A DNA stretch of 64,000 bases, from the NCBI GenBank assembly GCA_037157565.1, contig JAZHRO010000024.1, positions 17,924,501 through 17,988,500 on the forward strand, written 5' to 3'. Source of the stretch: Thalassia testudinum (lineage: Eukaryota > Streptophyta > Magnoliopsida > Alismatales > Hydrocharitaceae). Under the pieces are notes generated by a model. The model did no database searches and was not told where the DNA came from. It worked only from the letters and a program-made list of their open reading frames with translations. Each line of letters begins with the position of its first letter. Positions within the stretch are counted from its first letter, which is position 1. Made by a program: the position numbers and the translations under genes. This document shows, piece by piece, positions 34,913 through 45,427 of the stretch.

Positions 34913-35543
34913 CAAGTGGGAGTTTGGCCCCAGGTTGATCCGGTAGAGTCAGGAGGTAGTCGAGTAGATCCACTGGCGACTCCGCACTGTCAAGAGCAAA
35001 CAGAAGAGCTACGCGGAGCGGAGACGTAGAGAGGTGCAGTTTGAGGTTAGGGATCACATCTTTCTTCGTGTTTCGCCCATGAAGGGCCTGCAGCAGTTTG
35101 GGGTGAGAGGGAAGCTCGCGCCGAGGTTTGTGGGGCCCTTTGAGATCCTGGAGCAGGTTGGACCCGTTGCTTACAGGCTTGCCCTCCCTCCCCAGCTTTC
35201 TAGTGTGCACGACGTGTTCCACGTGTCCAACCTCAGGAACTACGTAGCCGATCCCAGTCACGTACTAAGTCACAAGAGCGTCGAGGTGGGCGACGACCTG
35301 ACCTACCCCGAGTGGCCAGTGCAGATTCTAGACCGAGCCGTCCGCAGTTTGAGATGAAAGCAAGTACCCCTGGTAAAGGTTTTGTGGAGGAGCCAGCGGT
35401 ACGAGGAGGCTACCTGGGTGCCTGAGGTGGCAATGCGGGAGCGGTACCAGGAGCTCTTCGCAGGTACGTCTTTCGGACCGGCTTCGGTCCTCTTTGAGTT
35501 TGTTATGTTTTTATATATGACGTTTTTCCCGCACCCTAGTTAG
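34913..35543 (+). pseudogene. Tekay integrase C-terminus and chromodomain-like tail
   Basis: Continuation of integrase after LTR B2. It shows the conserved VGDHVFL-type block (here [15 protein letters not shown]), [37 protein letters not shown], then [20 protein letters not shown], a TGA (35355), and KQVPLVKVLWRSQRYEEATW with MRERYQELF. That tail is what places the element among chromoviruses of the Tekay/Del group. The frame ends TAG at 35541. A GGGGATGAAAC motif follows at 35554-35564, resembling the conserved post-pol motif of this group, but the usual G-rich polypurine tract is missing before the LTR at 35585. Confidence 0.85.
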
Positions 35544-35584
35544 CGCAAGTTTCGGGGATGAAACTTCCTTTGAGTTTGTTATAT

Positions 35585-38216
35585 TGTTAAGAGTGCGGCT
35601 TCAAACGTCTTTTAAGACGTCTGGGAGGTGGCCCAGACGTCTGAATAGACGTCTGGAACCCCTTCCAGACGTCTGGGATTTTATTTGGGTGGCATGCAGG
35701 GCTGCGTCTGCACGCAGGCGCGCGCAAACCCGCAACCGCCGCACCTCTCTCTTTTTCCCTCTCTCCTCCTGCGACCGCAGTCTGCGTTCTCTCTCTCTCC
35801 CTCTCCCCGCGCGGCTTTAAAAAGCCTCGCCCTCTCCCTCACTCTCATCACCTCCGCTCCTCCTTCTTCTTCCAGCGAGTGCAAGCGCGAGCGACAGCCG
35901 CGGTGAGTGCGAGAGGAGGTGCTGCGCGAGGGAGGAGGCGCTCGACCGTGAGGGCTCGAGCTTGCCGGGGCTGCTAGAGCCGGCCGGCGGGGGCGCAGCG
36001 GGCGCGGAGTGACGAGGGAGGTCTGCTGCAGCTCGAGCAGCAGGCGGACAAGACGCGGTGCGGCCGTGCGTCGCGGGCGGAGAGCGAGTAGCGCTCTGAT
36101 TCTGGAAGTTTTTCCAGAATCAGACGTCTGGGTTTCCAACCAGACGACAAGGAAGACGTCTGGAGGACTGTCCAGACATCTGAAAGGTAAGTTATTTTCG
36201 TACTTCCTCCTTCTCTTCGACCGTCCGTACTGAGAGCGAGGAATGGGTACGCGCAGGTTCTGAGATTCGCCATCCAACGCGAATCAAATGTCTGACTGCA
36301 GTGCCAGACGACTGGAAGGATTTCCAGACGTCCGGGGTGACCATCGGACGTCTGGGAACTAGGCCAGACGCCCCCGCAGGTTTCTGGACGTCTGAGAGAC
36401 TATACAGAGCAAAGGTACCATCTGACCCTCATTTTAAGACGTCTGGAAGAGGTTCCAGACGTCTGATTTTGCACTATTCCATCGTTTTCGACCCGTTTAG
36501 GGCTCATTCGGAGTCCGTTTTTCGCGTTTCGAGTTGCGTTCTTTTCGGGATAAAATCCTCTACCCGTTTACAGTAATTATATACTATTCTGAGAAACTCA
36601 TTGTGTTTGATCCTTGTGTTAGGACCCCATTCCATTGCAGTCTCGGGGGTTGCGGAGGCGCACGGGATTTCCGACCACGCCCCCATTACTTTCGTTGTAG
36701 CTGGTAGAGTGGCTTTTAAGTTTATTAGCGTAATCTGTTAAATTATGGAACCATAAATATAACCTAGGATATTGCATGAATCCTAGGGCTGGAAAACTAG
36801 ATTGTATGATAGATCCTAGGGTATGGCATGAATCCTAGGATGGGAAAACTAGTGGAATATATGAATACTGCAATCTTGAAAAAGTGGAAAGGAACAAATA
36901 GCTGCCTATGAATTGATTTAACAGCTGCCTATTATGAATAAATGAACATGATTGAGAATATGGGTTGTATGAACGTGAAACTGGAAAGGTGAAACCTGAA
37001 TATGCTGAGTTAAAAGAGTTGGAACCCTACGGGGAGTTAGGAGTAGAACTCCTGGAAAGAGAATGAAATGGAACTGAGAAGGAAAGATGTGGAGGTGCGT
37101 TGTCTCTTGAGTACGTAGTGCCAGGGGAAGCACCTGTTACCTGCTTAGTGCAGAGCGGAGCCAACCGCCCCAGGGACCCGGGGTTAGGTCTGGCCACTTT
37201 GTACCGACTTGTTGGCCCTCGTGTACACAGTACCAAGGAGAGCTACTAGTGTAGAGTGAGTACTAGCTACCCCACGGGCCCCAGGGTTCTGCTAGCTCAT
37301 CTACACCGACTTATTAGGCCCACTGGGCAAACTAGGGTAGACAGGCGAGGGTGCGCGGACTGTGGAGGGGCAAGGCCCCTGTTTGGTTACTGTGGAGGGG
37401 CTGGACCCCTGTTACTGAGAGGGCTCTGCCCTCTACTGGTTTCGTGCTGTGCTTTGGGCGCACCCGTTAATGGAAACGACTGACCGCGTGCCAGTGCGGG
37501 TTAGCTACTCGTGCGTTTACTGTGCGTGCCGTAGTCACCGTTACGTCTGTCGGTGACCTTGGGGTGGTTAACTGAGAGTAGGATCACCACGGGGGACTCT
37601 CCCGGCCAGGAGAGCACCACGTGTTACTTCTACTGTTCGGAAAATACTGCAATCAAGATCGTTCGCACGAGGAACATTCGAGATCAAGTGAAGGATCTGA
37701 GAAATAGATAAATTGTGAAACAATAGAAAGACGTAAATAAAGGGAGAAAGAAACTAAAACAGCTTTTGTACACTTTACTGCTTGTTTAGTTTAGCTGCCA
37801 CTCTACTCAGAGTTTCGCTGACGTGTTACACTCGTTACTTTTCAGGACCAGGTGTTGAGCAGCCAGGGTCAGCAGCTACAGAGGACGCTGGGCCGAGTAG
37901 GGTCCAGTAGAGTTACCACTGTTCTTTTGTACCCTTTTGTTTCCACTGTAGTGAGTAGTTTTTGTTACTCTCTGTACTTTTCTTTACCTGCAGTTCTTGT
38001 TATGTTATAAATGTTGTTCTACTGTTGTGGTGGTACATGCTGTAGTAGTTCCTTTTCTTACTGCTGTATTTTGTTACTGCTCGTTATATTTCATGTTGAA
38101 TGTGGTTTATTTTACTGCTCTTTTGGTTACTTCCTCGTTGGACGACTAGGTCTTGGGATTAGTCGAGTCGGTCCGGTTCTCGTGTCTCGTAGGGACTCGG
38201 GAATCGAGTCGTTACA
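35585..38216 (+). repeat. 3' LTR of the Tekay element
   Basis: 2632 bp, TGTTAAGAGTGC to GTCGTTACA, aligning end to end with 25565-28209. It keeps more perfect AGACGTCT motifs than the 5' LTR (for example 35610-35675 and 36121-36470). The TATA-like TTTAAAAAG is at 35816-35824. Differences from the 5' LTR are overwhelmingly C/T and G/A. Confidence 0.92.
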
Positions 38217-38434
38217 AGGGTGTGGGGGGTTATAAAGGGAAGGGTTAGGGTTAGTGTGCGTGTGTGTGTGTGAGTTGTGGTAGACTAGAGAGAGGGAAAA
38301 ATTGTGAGGTTTCCCCCACAAGGTTTCCTCTTCCTTACAAAGCTCACAAACTTAAACCCAGGGTGTTTAAAATTGCACTCACACCCCTACCCTTTCAAGA
38401 AATTCTCGAATGATCCTTAGGAAGGGTCATTTCA

Positions 38435-39479
38435 CCCCAACTCCCCTAAATTTTGGCTATAAAAGAGCATCCCAGCTACAAACCCCACCCCTTGCCACAC
38501 CACAGCCTTCTCAAGTCACCACCGCCGTCGTCGTCGTCACCACCGCCATTGTCGTCGCCATCGTCACCACCGCCGTCGTCACCGTTGTCGTCTCCATGTT
38601 CTCCACCTCCACCACCGCAGGCCCACACTGGCCCAACCATGCAAATGCAAACCCGTAGGCCCCATCGGCTCAACCCTGGGAGATGCTATGTAGGGTGGAG
38701 GGGGGAGTCAAGGAGGCGATGGGGAAGGGGAAGGAGGCAGAGGTGGTGGGGGCGTTGGTGGGTGTGATGGAGGGAGGGGCGACGGACAGGGAGGCAGAGC
38801 ACGCTATGGGAGCTCTAGTGGTGGCATGTGAGGGAAGGGAGAAGGAGAGGGCGGGGAGGGAGGCAGTGGAGAGCAGGGCAGTGCCACTGCCGCTGCTGAT
38901 GCTTCAGGGCAAATGCAGCACCGTGAGGGCAAGGAGGAAGGCACAAGCGCTACTCAAGCTATTGTTTTCTTTCTTTCTTTTTGTTTTTCTTTTCTTCTTT
39001 TTTTCCTAACTCCCCCCTCCTCTCTCTCTCTCTCAATTGTTGGCAGTGGACAGTTTTGAGTTCCTCTGTAGGACTGTTGTGTTTTCTGTTTGTTTTTTTT
39101 CAGCTTTTGTTTTGGTTTCTGAATGGATGTGAAGGGATGGGGATGAGAAAGTACACGTGGGGCTTGTGGTGTGGGGAGGAGTATTTTCTCTGGAAGAGGG
39201 ATCGGTGACTTTCTCTGCATGGTAAAAAGAGGTGATTTACTTGTAAAAGTAAAGCAACAGATGTGGAAATGCCCTTTTTACTTATGTTTTTGTTCTGATG
39301 TTAGATGGTGTGCTTGCTGTGCATACACTGGTAGTGGTGGATGTAAGGAAGAAGTTTCTAAAAACTCCTTTTGCTATCCTTATCAAGAATGAATCAAAGT
39401 ATCCACAATACAAAGATAAGGAATTACTTGCAAATTTAGTGCAAGCACCAATGGTGATGCTGTCAACATGTAGTTATCT
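38435..39479. other. Unclassified sequence with TATA box and trinucleotide runs
   Basis: Right flank of LTR B3. It contains GGCTATAAAAGAG (38456-38468), a (GTC/CAC)-rich imperfect trinucleotide run (38515-38610), a GC-rich purine stretch (38690-38900) and T-rich and CT-rich runs (38960-39030). Frames here give low-complexity peptides without domains. It could be the promoter and leader of another repeat or of a dead gene. I cannot decide. Confidence 0.35.
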
Positions 39480-40075
39480 TCACCGCAATTTGAGCTAGTG
39501 GTGTCGTTGGCATCTATTGTAGTGCCGATGGCACCTATTGAAGACAGAGTTTCCCTCTCGCTCCACCAAAATTTGAATTCAAATATGAGGGGCACATGTG
39601 ACTCCATGTGACTCTCCTTTCTATTAGTTAAAAATGGTAATAGTACTTTTAGGGTCTAAAAATGTGGTTTAACCTTTTATATCTATGAGCACATGTGACT
39701 CTCCTATGTGGCTCCACCTCATCCGCATGGCATCCACCTTAACACGATAAGTGATAAGTAACTGATGCCAACAACAACATGAAAATGTACGTGGTGACAA
39801 TGGTATCTAAACTTACGCGATTGGTGATGATGCCATTAACACCAATGGTGATGCTGTTAGCACCTATAGTAGTGCCGTCAGCACCACAATAGGTGTTTGC
39901 ATAATTGATGCCAAGAACAACAAGATAAGTGGTAAGTAATTGGTGCCAACAATAACAAGAAAAGTGATAAGTGTTTGTAATAGATACTTGAGCACTATAT
40001 CAATTACTGAATAGGTGGCAGGGGCACCAACATGAAAATGTATGTGATAACATTGGTATCTAAACTTTCATGAGG
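39480..40075. repeat. Dispersed repeat, copy A (about one 253-bp unit plus tail)
   Basis: Matches 46661-47510. The part 39510-39735 corresponds to the tail at 47275-47500 (GACAGAGTTTCCCT, AGTTAAAAATGGTAATA, CATGGCATCCACCT). The part 39750-40065 corresponds to one tandem unit (ATGCCAACAACAA, GGTGTTTGCATAATTGATGCC, AGTGTTTGTAATAGATACTTGAGCAC). The order of the two parts is swapped relative to copy B, consistent with both being cut from a longer tandem array. No coding capacity recognised. Confidence 0.65.
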
Positions 40076-42140
40076 GGCTTAAAGGCCTCTCTACTGTTGT
40101 TCCACCATTTCACTTGAGGGACTTTGTTTGCAATTTCACCAATAGAACCTGAGAACGGTGCACCTCTTGGTGCACTGTTCATCAAAGAACACAGCCCATT
40201 AGGGTTGTTCATTCCTTCATCTCCTTGATCTGCGGCTGCTCTCCATAAGAAGCTTCGCACGAATTTGCGCATAGCTTCACCACCTTGCCCAAATCCCATC
40301 CAACGGCTCTCATTCGATTTGAACCTCGTGCGCGCCTCTCCTCTCATCCTCACTGCCCATGCCCTAAATGGCTAATCCCACCGCGTGGTAAGGAGAATTG
40401 CTAATCAGGCCTACTTAAGCTCTTCCTCTACTCACGTGCGAGCCATCGCTCCCTCCTCCAATTCGTCGCTGCAGTGATCAGCTGCAAGGCAAGGATCCCA
40501 TTCCTCATTGGAGATCTTCCTCATCCCCCTTCATCGTTGCAGTGACCAGCTGCAGCCCAGGCATCCCATTCTTCCTTTAGATTAGGATTTAAATGCTTTC
40601 TAGGAGTTGAATTAATGTAGTTTATTGCTTTCCAGGAGTAGGATTAGTTAGTGAAGTGATTGATGGATTAGATTAGTCTAGGAGTAGATTAGATTACATT
40701 CGACTTCGCCCTCTCTGATCAATTCAGATCAGAGAGGTAATTTCCTGTATTCCATCGATTTTCCAATCTTCCCCCTCATCTCATTGTTCACTTTCACTGT
40801 TTTGCACTCGTTTTTCACCAATCACCCACCCATCAGAGCATCAAATCAGATTTGATGTCCTTGGGCATTCAAAACTTATTTGAGCGCTCACAATCCATTT
40901 GAGGGATTCTCCATTCATTCCATTATTCCATAAGGTCCCTCTATTGGTTTTGAATGAAAATATGTGGATTTGGGTTTGTTTTCAGTGATTTGTATTGCGA
41001 GATTTAGACTCTCTCTTCGTGTTGTCTATGGCACAAGAGAGAATAAATCATATTCTTATTTGTTTTTCAAGTTTTCCTCAAGAGGGAATTAATTCCCAAA
41101 TTTTTCAGAACATATCTGATGTTTTTAATGGTGAAATTGGGTGTATTGCAATGAATCTTATACATTTTATTTTGAATTTGAATAGAAGATGAGTTTACAC
41201 CCTATTTCTCTATAAATAAGGCTTTCGAATGGATTCTAAGTGTGAAAGCTAAGGATAATCAGCATTGCTATTTCGAAGCTCTCTTCCTGTTTGCATAGTC
41301 AGATCTGAAGGATTTTGAGTCAAGTTTTCATGCTTTGATATCTTGATTAGGGGCTTTGTCTTATATTGTCTATAATATAAGAAGGTGACCTTATTGAGAT
41401 GTCAATGTCAATTAGGAGATACGTTTTCTCCTCGCATGATGATTAAAAGAATTTGAAGATGAGTTTTAATGAGTTTGAATGACTCATCTTAGACCTAGGA
41501 AGTAATTTTACAACTCTGATCTGAGAAGAGATTTGGATTTCAATGGTATTTCGTGAATATGTGAATTTGGTGCATGATCAGTTTTAAACAGAGGTTTTCA
41601 TTTGAGAATTTTGGTGTAGAATCTCCCAATTTTAGCATATGAAAAGGTTGCATAGTAGCAACATTTTTATTGGATTAATTTCCAATCTAATCTCATTCTC
41701 TTTGTTTATGACAAAGATAATGGATTGGATTTGGCCATCTGAGTAGCTGCTGAATTCATATTCCAGAGCTACTGGAACTGAAGGATTTGGTTGCATAGCA
41801 GCCTTTAAAATGGATTTTAAGACGTCTGGAGCAACTTAAGAGCTGTTGATCCAGACAATGGAGCTGCTACTGATCTGCCGAATTCCAGCAGCATTATTGT
41901 TGCTGTTGACCGAAGTGCAGCTGCAGCTGATGTTTGTGCTTCTGCTGTAGATTAATCAATAGAATAATGTGCTGAAACAGTAGGATAGTAGGTGGCGAAT
42001 TGGAGTTTTAAAAAACTGATGTGTTTTATATGTTGTATAATATTTGTACAAGCTTTCATGTACTAAAATTGAACCTTAATTTAAGTAGAATTGCCTATAA
42101 TTTGTCTTAAAATCCCCTTTGTCAGCTATAAATGCTTCCA
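40076..42140. other. Unclassified moderately AT-rich sequence
   Basis: No recognisable gene or repeat boundary. Features seen: a CT-rich stretch resembling a leader (40420-40560), an AGAGAGGTAAT splice-donor-like site (40731-40741), tracts rich in GATTTG-type words (41330-41640), and a lone AAGACGTCTGGA at 41819-41830. The short frames (65 and 97 codons) have no domain. It may be a decayed transposon or noncoding transcript; there is no evidence for either. Confidence 0.3.
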
Positions 42141-42187
42141 ACTGTCCAAAATCAGAATTGATTGAAATCTGAGTAGGAATTCGTGCT

Positions 42188-42861
42188 CAACTGTTTGTAC
42201 ATCTTCCATATCATATGTTGAACACATCTAAATGTCTTTACTGCTATTCCAACCTTCACCATACACTCTAGTGCCTTAGGTTCTAATAGAAAAACCCTTG
42301 GAAGGCCTAAGATGTGTTTCATTTGTAAATAAATAAAAATACTATAAAAAATTTTAAAAAGTAAAATAAATGTGTAGTGAGTATAATTTACTATATTTTT
42401 AAGTGTATACCAAGTTCCAAGGTCATATGAACCCTCGACTTGATAGAACATACCAGTCAATGGTTCAGTATATCTTTAGACTTAATAAAAACAGTCTATT
42501 TCCCTCATCTCTTTCTTTCTCTCTCAACTATTTATACATCTTCCATATCATATGTTGAACGCATCTAAATGTCTGTACTGCTGTTCCAACCTTCACCATA
42601 CACTCTAGTGCCTTAGGTTCTAATAGAAAAACCCTTTGAAGGCCTAAGATGTGTTTCATTTGTAAATAAATAAAAATACTATAAAAAATTTTAAAAAATA
42701 AAATAAATGTGTAGCGAGTAGGATTTACTATATTTTTAAGTGTATACCAAGTTTCAAGGCCATATGAACCCTCAGTTTGGTAGAACATACCAGTCGACGG
42801 TTTAATATATCTTTAGACTTAATAAAAACAGTCTATTTCCCTCATCTCTTTCTTTCTCTCT
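42188..42861. repeat. Tandem duplication, two copies of 337 bp
   Basis: Copies start CAACTGTTTGTACATC (42188) and CAACTATTTATACATC (42525), each ending in a CT-run (CTTTCTTTCTCTCTC). They differ by scattered substitutions, so the duplication is not recent. The unit contains AAATAAATAAAAATACTATAAAA-type AT-rich sequence. Similar short frames in both copies are by-products. Confidence 0.85.
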
Positions 42862-43732
42862 CATCCCTGACCTCTATAAAACTTATAGAACCATAAAAAG
42901 TAGAAAAACTTCAAAAATATAAAAAAAACACTATGTATATTGTGTAAATACATGTATATATAAGCTATTCACTAAGTTAAATATATGTATAAAGTGTTTA
43001 ACGTATATAATATGTATAAATAACTTATGTATATATTATATAATGTAAAATAAGTATTTAAGATGACTTAAATTGTATATAAAGTATTTACATAATTATT
43101 TATTAATTATACTAACTTATATGTACTATAAACTAAATAAATTAATAAAACCCTATAAATAAACCTATTTATGAATGATACTGTATATATGTATTTATAT
43201 ATCTATATTGAAAATTAAGATACCTGTAACTTAATTTAATTATATATATAATAATTTATTTATTTATTAAGTTATTAAGTAAGTTACTAAATTAAATTAG
43301 AATAAATTAGTAAATTTAGTCATTACTGAACTAACTTATATTGTAAATTTGTATTATATTATTTTAAGTAATTTAAACTAATTTAATTATATTTATACTG
43401 CATTATACTATTTATACATAATTTATATGTATAATAGCTTGAAATCACATATTTAAATGTATATAAATTAAAATAAAATGTGTAAAATATAATAAAATGT
43501 GTATTAAATATTTTATTATGTATATTAACTCTGTAATAAGTCAATTTGACAATTAATTAACTAATTTATACCGTAATTAGTAAATTAGACCTTAATTTAA
43601 CTTGTATAAATGTCAATCTTTAGATAATTTATTTATATAGTAAATATAATTATTTTTGTAAATAAACTAAATAATTATATAGCCCTATATAAGGGCTTTC
43701 CAAGCATATAATTTATTTTGAAATTGGACTTA
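42862..43732. other. Very AT-rich region
   Basis: About 0.85 kb made almost entirely of A and T with TATATA, TTTATTTA and AATTAA words and no gene. It is a candidate matrix-attachment or easily melted region by composition only. It contains the target of solo LTR S2. Confidence 0.6.
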
Positions 43733-43737
43733 ATTAT

Positions 43738-45422
43738 TGTTGGTGCAAGGGCACCACAATCGTTTATTTTGATAATAACAAAACACTTGATATTTAACAC
43801 TTGCTTTTAAGTCCAAGATTTCATAACAATTGCAAATTGATACAGTGTAAAGAAGAAGTTCAAGCTCGCATCCGTGGAGATTGGAGGAGGTTGACAAAGG
43901 AGAAAGAGCTTCGTGAGAAGCGAAAGCTTGAATAAGGAAGGAGATGAAGATTATGATAGATTTTCATTCATCTTATTCTTTGTATTTTATCTCTTTTGTT
44001 GCTCTGTGCTTTCTTAGATTCATGGCAAAGAGCCTCAAAGTACCTTTACAGTAGTCCTAGGAATACTTACACAACACTAAGATACTTAGGTTTTCCGTAG
44101 AGAACTTAGAAAACCTAAATAGGCTTCAGACAACCTTTTTAGATGTCTAATCTGATAGTCAAACGTCTGATAGTGAACTTTAAGACATCTGAATGTTGAA
44201 TTAGACGTCCAATCATTTAGGATTAGTCTTATAACCTTTTGTCTATTGATTTCAGAGGACCGACCCTTAGTCCAAACGTCTTAACAGACGTCTGATGAAT
44301 TGGCCGGACATCCAATTAGTGAAATGTTAACTTAAATTTAGGTTTTGACCTTTAATCTTCTATCAAGCATCCTTAGAGGACTCCAGATGTTTGATAAATA
44401 GTCGTTTTGCCTCGATTGACCCTAAATTACTTTCCTAGATGAATAAAGCTATTTGGACCTTGGGAAATCCATTCCCGCAGTAAATTAGGTTTCAAGATGT
44501 CCAAACTTAGTGCCAGACGTCCTGTACGTCGTCTGATTGATTTACACTAGAACCTTGTTTAGGTCTGATGAAAGTCTGTAAGGGAACCCATCTAGTATTA
44601 AACGTCTGATCTAGTTTCCAGACGTATTAAACATGACTTCCAGATGTCTGATCTTTTTCCCAAACGTCTGATGACCCTGTTAGAATCATTAATGATTCTG
44701 ATTACAGCCTGTTTTGCCTTGGGATAATTCCCAACGGCTGTGTAAGGCTTCCAAGACCTTCCAAAGCCTGCTTAGGCCAACTATAAATAGAGGGGTAGCG
44801 CTCCCTTGTTAAGACATACCTTGAAAAACTACTTTCCACTATATTGTGTAAAATTGATCATTAGAAGAGTTATTGCTCTCCAAGCCTTAGTTTTACATCA
44901 AGAGACCATCATCCAGCCACGTACTCGCTCTCCCACCGTCGTTACGAGAGCGTTGTCGTGCCACTACGTGGTTCACGCATCTACGTTAAGCCGACGCACT
45001 TCCATCAAAGGGAAGTTTCCTAACTCCTATAATAGCTAGGTTTTAATCTTTGTAGATTTATAGGATCTTTGTACTTGTCTTTGGTTAGGTATTCACCTTG
45101 CGAATTCCTATCTCCTTCGCAAGATTAAATACTCCTCGTGAAGTGGAGGAATTTGAGATACACTAGCCTTGTATAAAGTAGTGTGGTTGTAAGAGGTTAT
45201 ACTAACTTCGTTTAAGTAGTACGTTGGTGGCTTTTGATCAACTTGGTTGATTGAAAAATCCTAAGTCAAGAGACTTAGGTGGTGATTTTTACCAGGGTTT
45301 TGGTTTCCATCTAAAAATTCCTGTGTCTTGTGTGATTGTCTATTTATGAGATTGTTATTTATTTAATTCCATATTTTATATTACATCACGTAAATCTCAC
45401 CCTCTCCCGTAGGGAACCTTCA
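43738..45422 (+). repeat. Copia-like solo LTR S2
   Basis: 1685 bp, TGTTGGTGC to CA, with exact duplication ATTAT (43733-43737 and 45423-45427). It aligns with S1 throughout (the GGGCACCAC start, the palindrome array at 44130-44680, the TATA box at 44781, the CGCTCTCCCACCGTC block, and the CACCCTCTCCCGTAGGG end). It is more diverged in the palindromes than S1. No internal region. It also supplies the uninterrupted version of the site hit by Athila in S1. Confidence 0.9.
44129..44690 (+). promoter_or_regulatory. Decayed AGACGTCT array and TATA context of S2
   Basis: About 14 motif positions matching those in S1. Only one (44285-44292) is still a perfect AGACGTCT; most have become AGATGTCT, AAACGTCT, AGACATCT or AGACGTCC, that is, changes mainly at the central CpG or beside it. 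The TATA box CTATAAATAG follows at 44781-44790. Confidence 0.6.
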
Positions 45423-45427
45423 ATTAT

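Larger units (their letters stand above)
25565..38216 (+). mobile_element. Full-length but dead Tekay/Del-type Ty3-gypsy element
   Basis: Two LTRs (25565-28209 and 35585-38216), an initiator tRNA-Met primer site, and a gag-pol region in chromovirus order ending in a chromodomain-like tail. The coding region has about nine stops and a frameshift and is split by an antisense solo LTR (32529-34907). The flanking duplication is imperfect (AGGGG before, AGGGT after), and the 5' LTR start is TATTAAG where the 3' LTR has TGTTAAG. Sampled LTR stretches differ by roughly 6-8 percent, almost all transitions, so this is much older than the Athila. No clear polypurine tract is left before the 3' LTR. Confidence 0.92.
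21221..38434 (-). repeat. Antisense Tekay-type LTR B3, split by three insertions
   Basis: Pieces at about 21221-22342, 24964-25563 and 38217-38434 join in order as one LTR read leftwards. Its sense start is TGAAATGACCC at 38434, the same start as solo LTR B4, and its TATA-like TTTATAA is at 38230-38238. The visible parts total about 1.9 kb. The missing 3' part (about 0.5 kb by comparison with other copies) is expected left of the old Athila, outside the window. It carries GACGTC-type motifs and the conserved GTTTGCCCAGTGGGCC block (21247-21262). Whether it was a solo LTR or part of a full element cannot be seen. Confidence 0.75.

Noticed and set aside
38236..38252. AGGGTTAGGGTTAG telomere-like repeat
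   Set aside because: Only two units, TTAGGG rather than the common plant TTTAGGG, and it sits in the promoter region of Tekay LTR B3. The matching stretch in B4 (22508-22522) shows that it belongs to the LTR.
40060..40353. 97-codon minus-strand frame
   Set aside because: No recognisable domain and it overlaps the end of a dispersed repeat. Nothing supports it as a gene.
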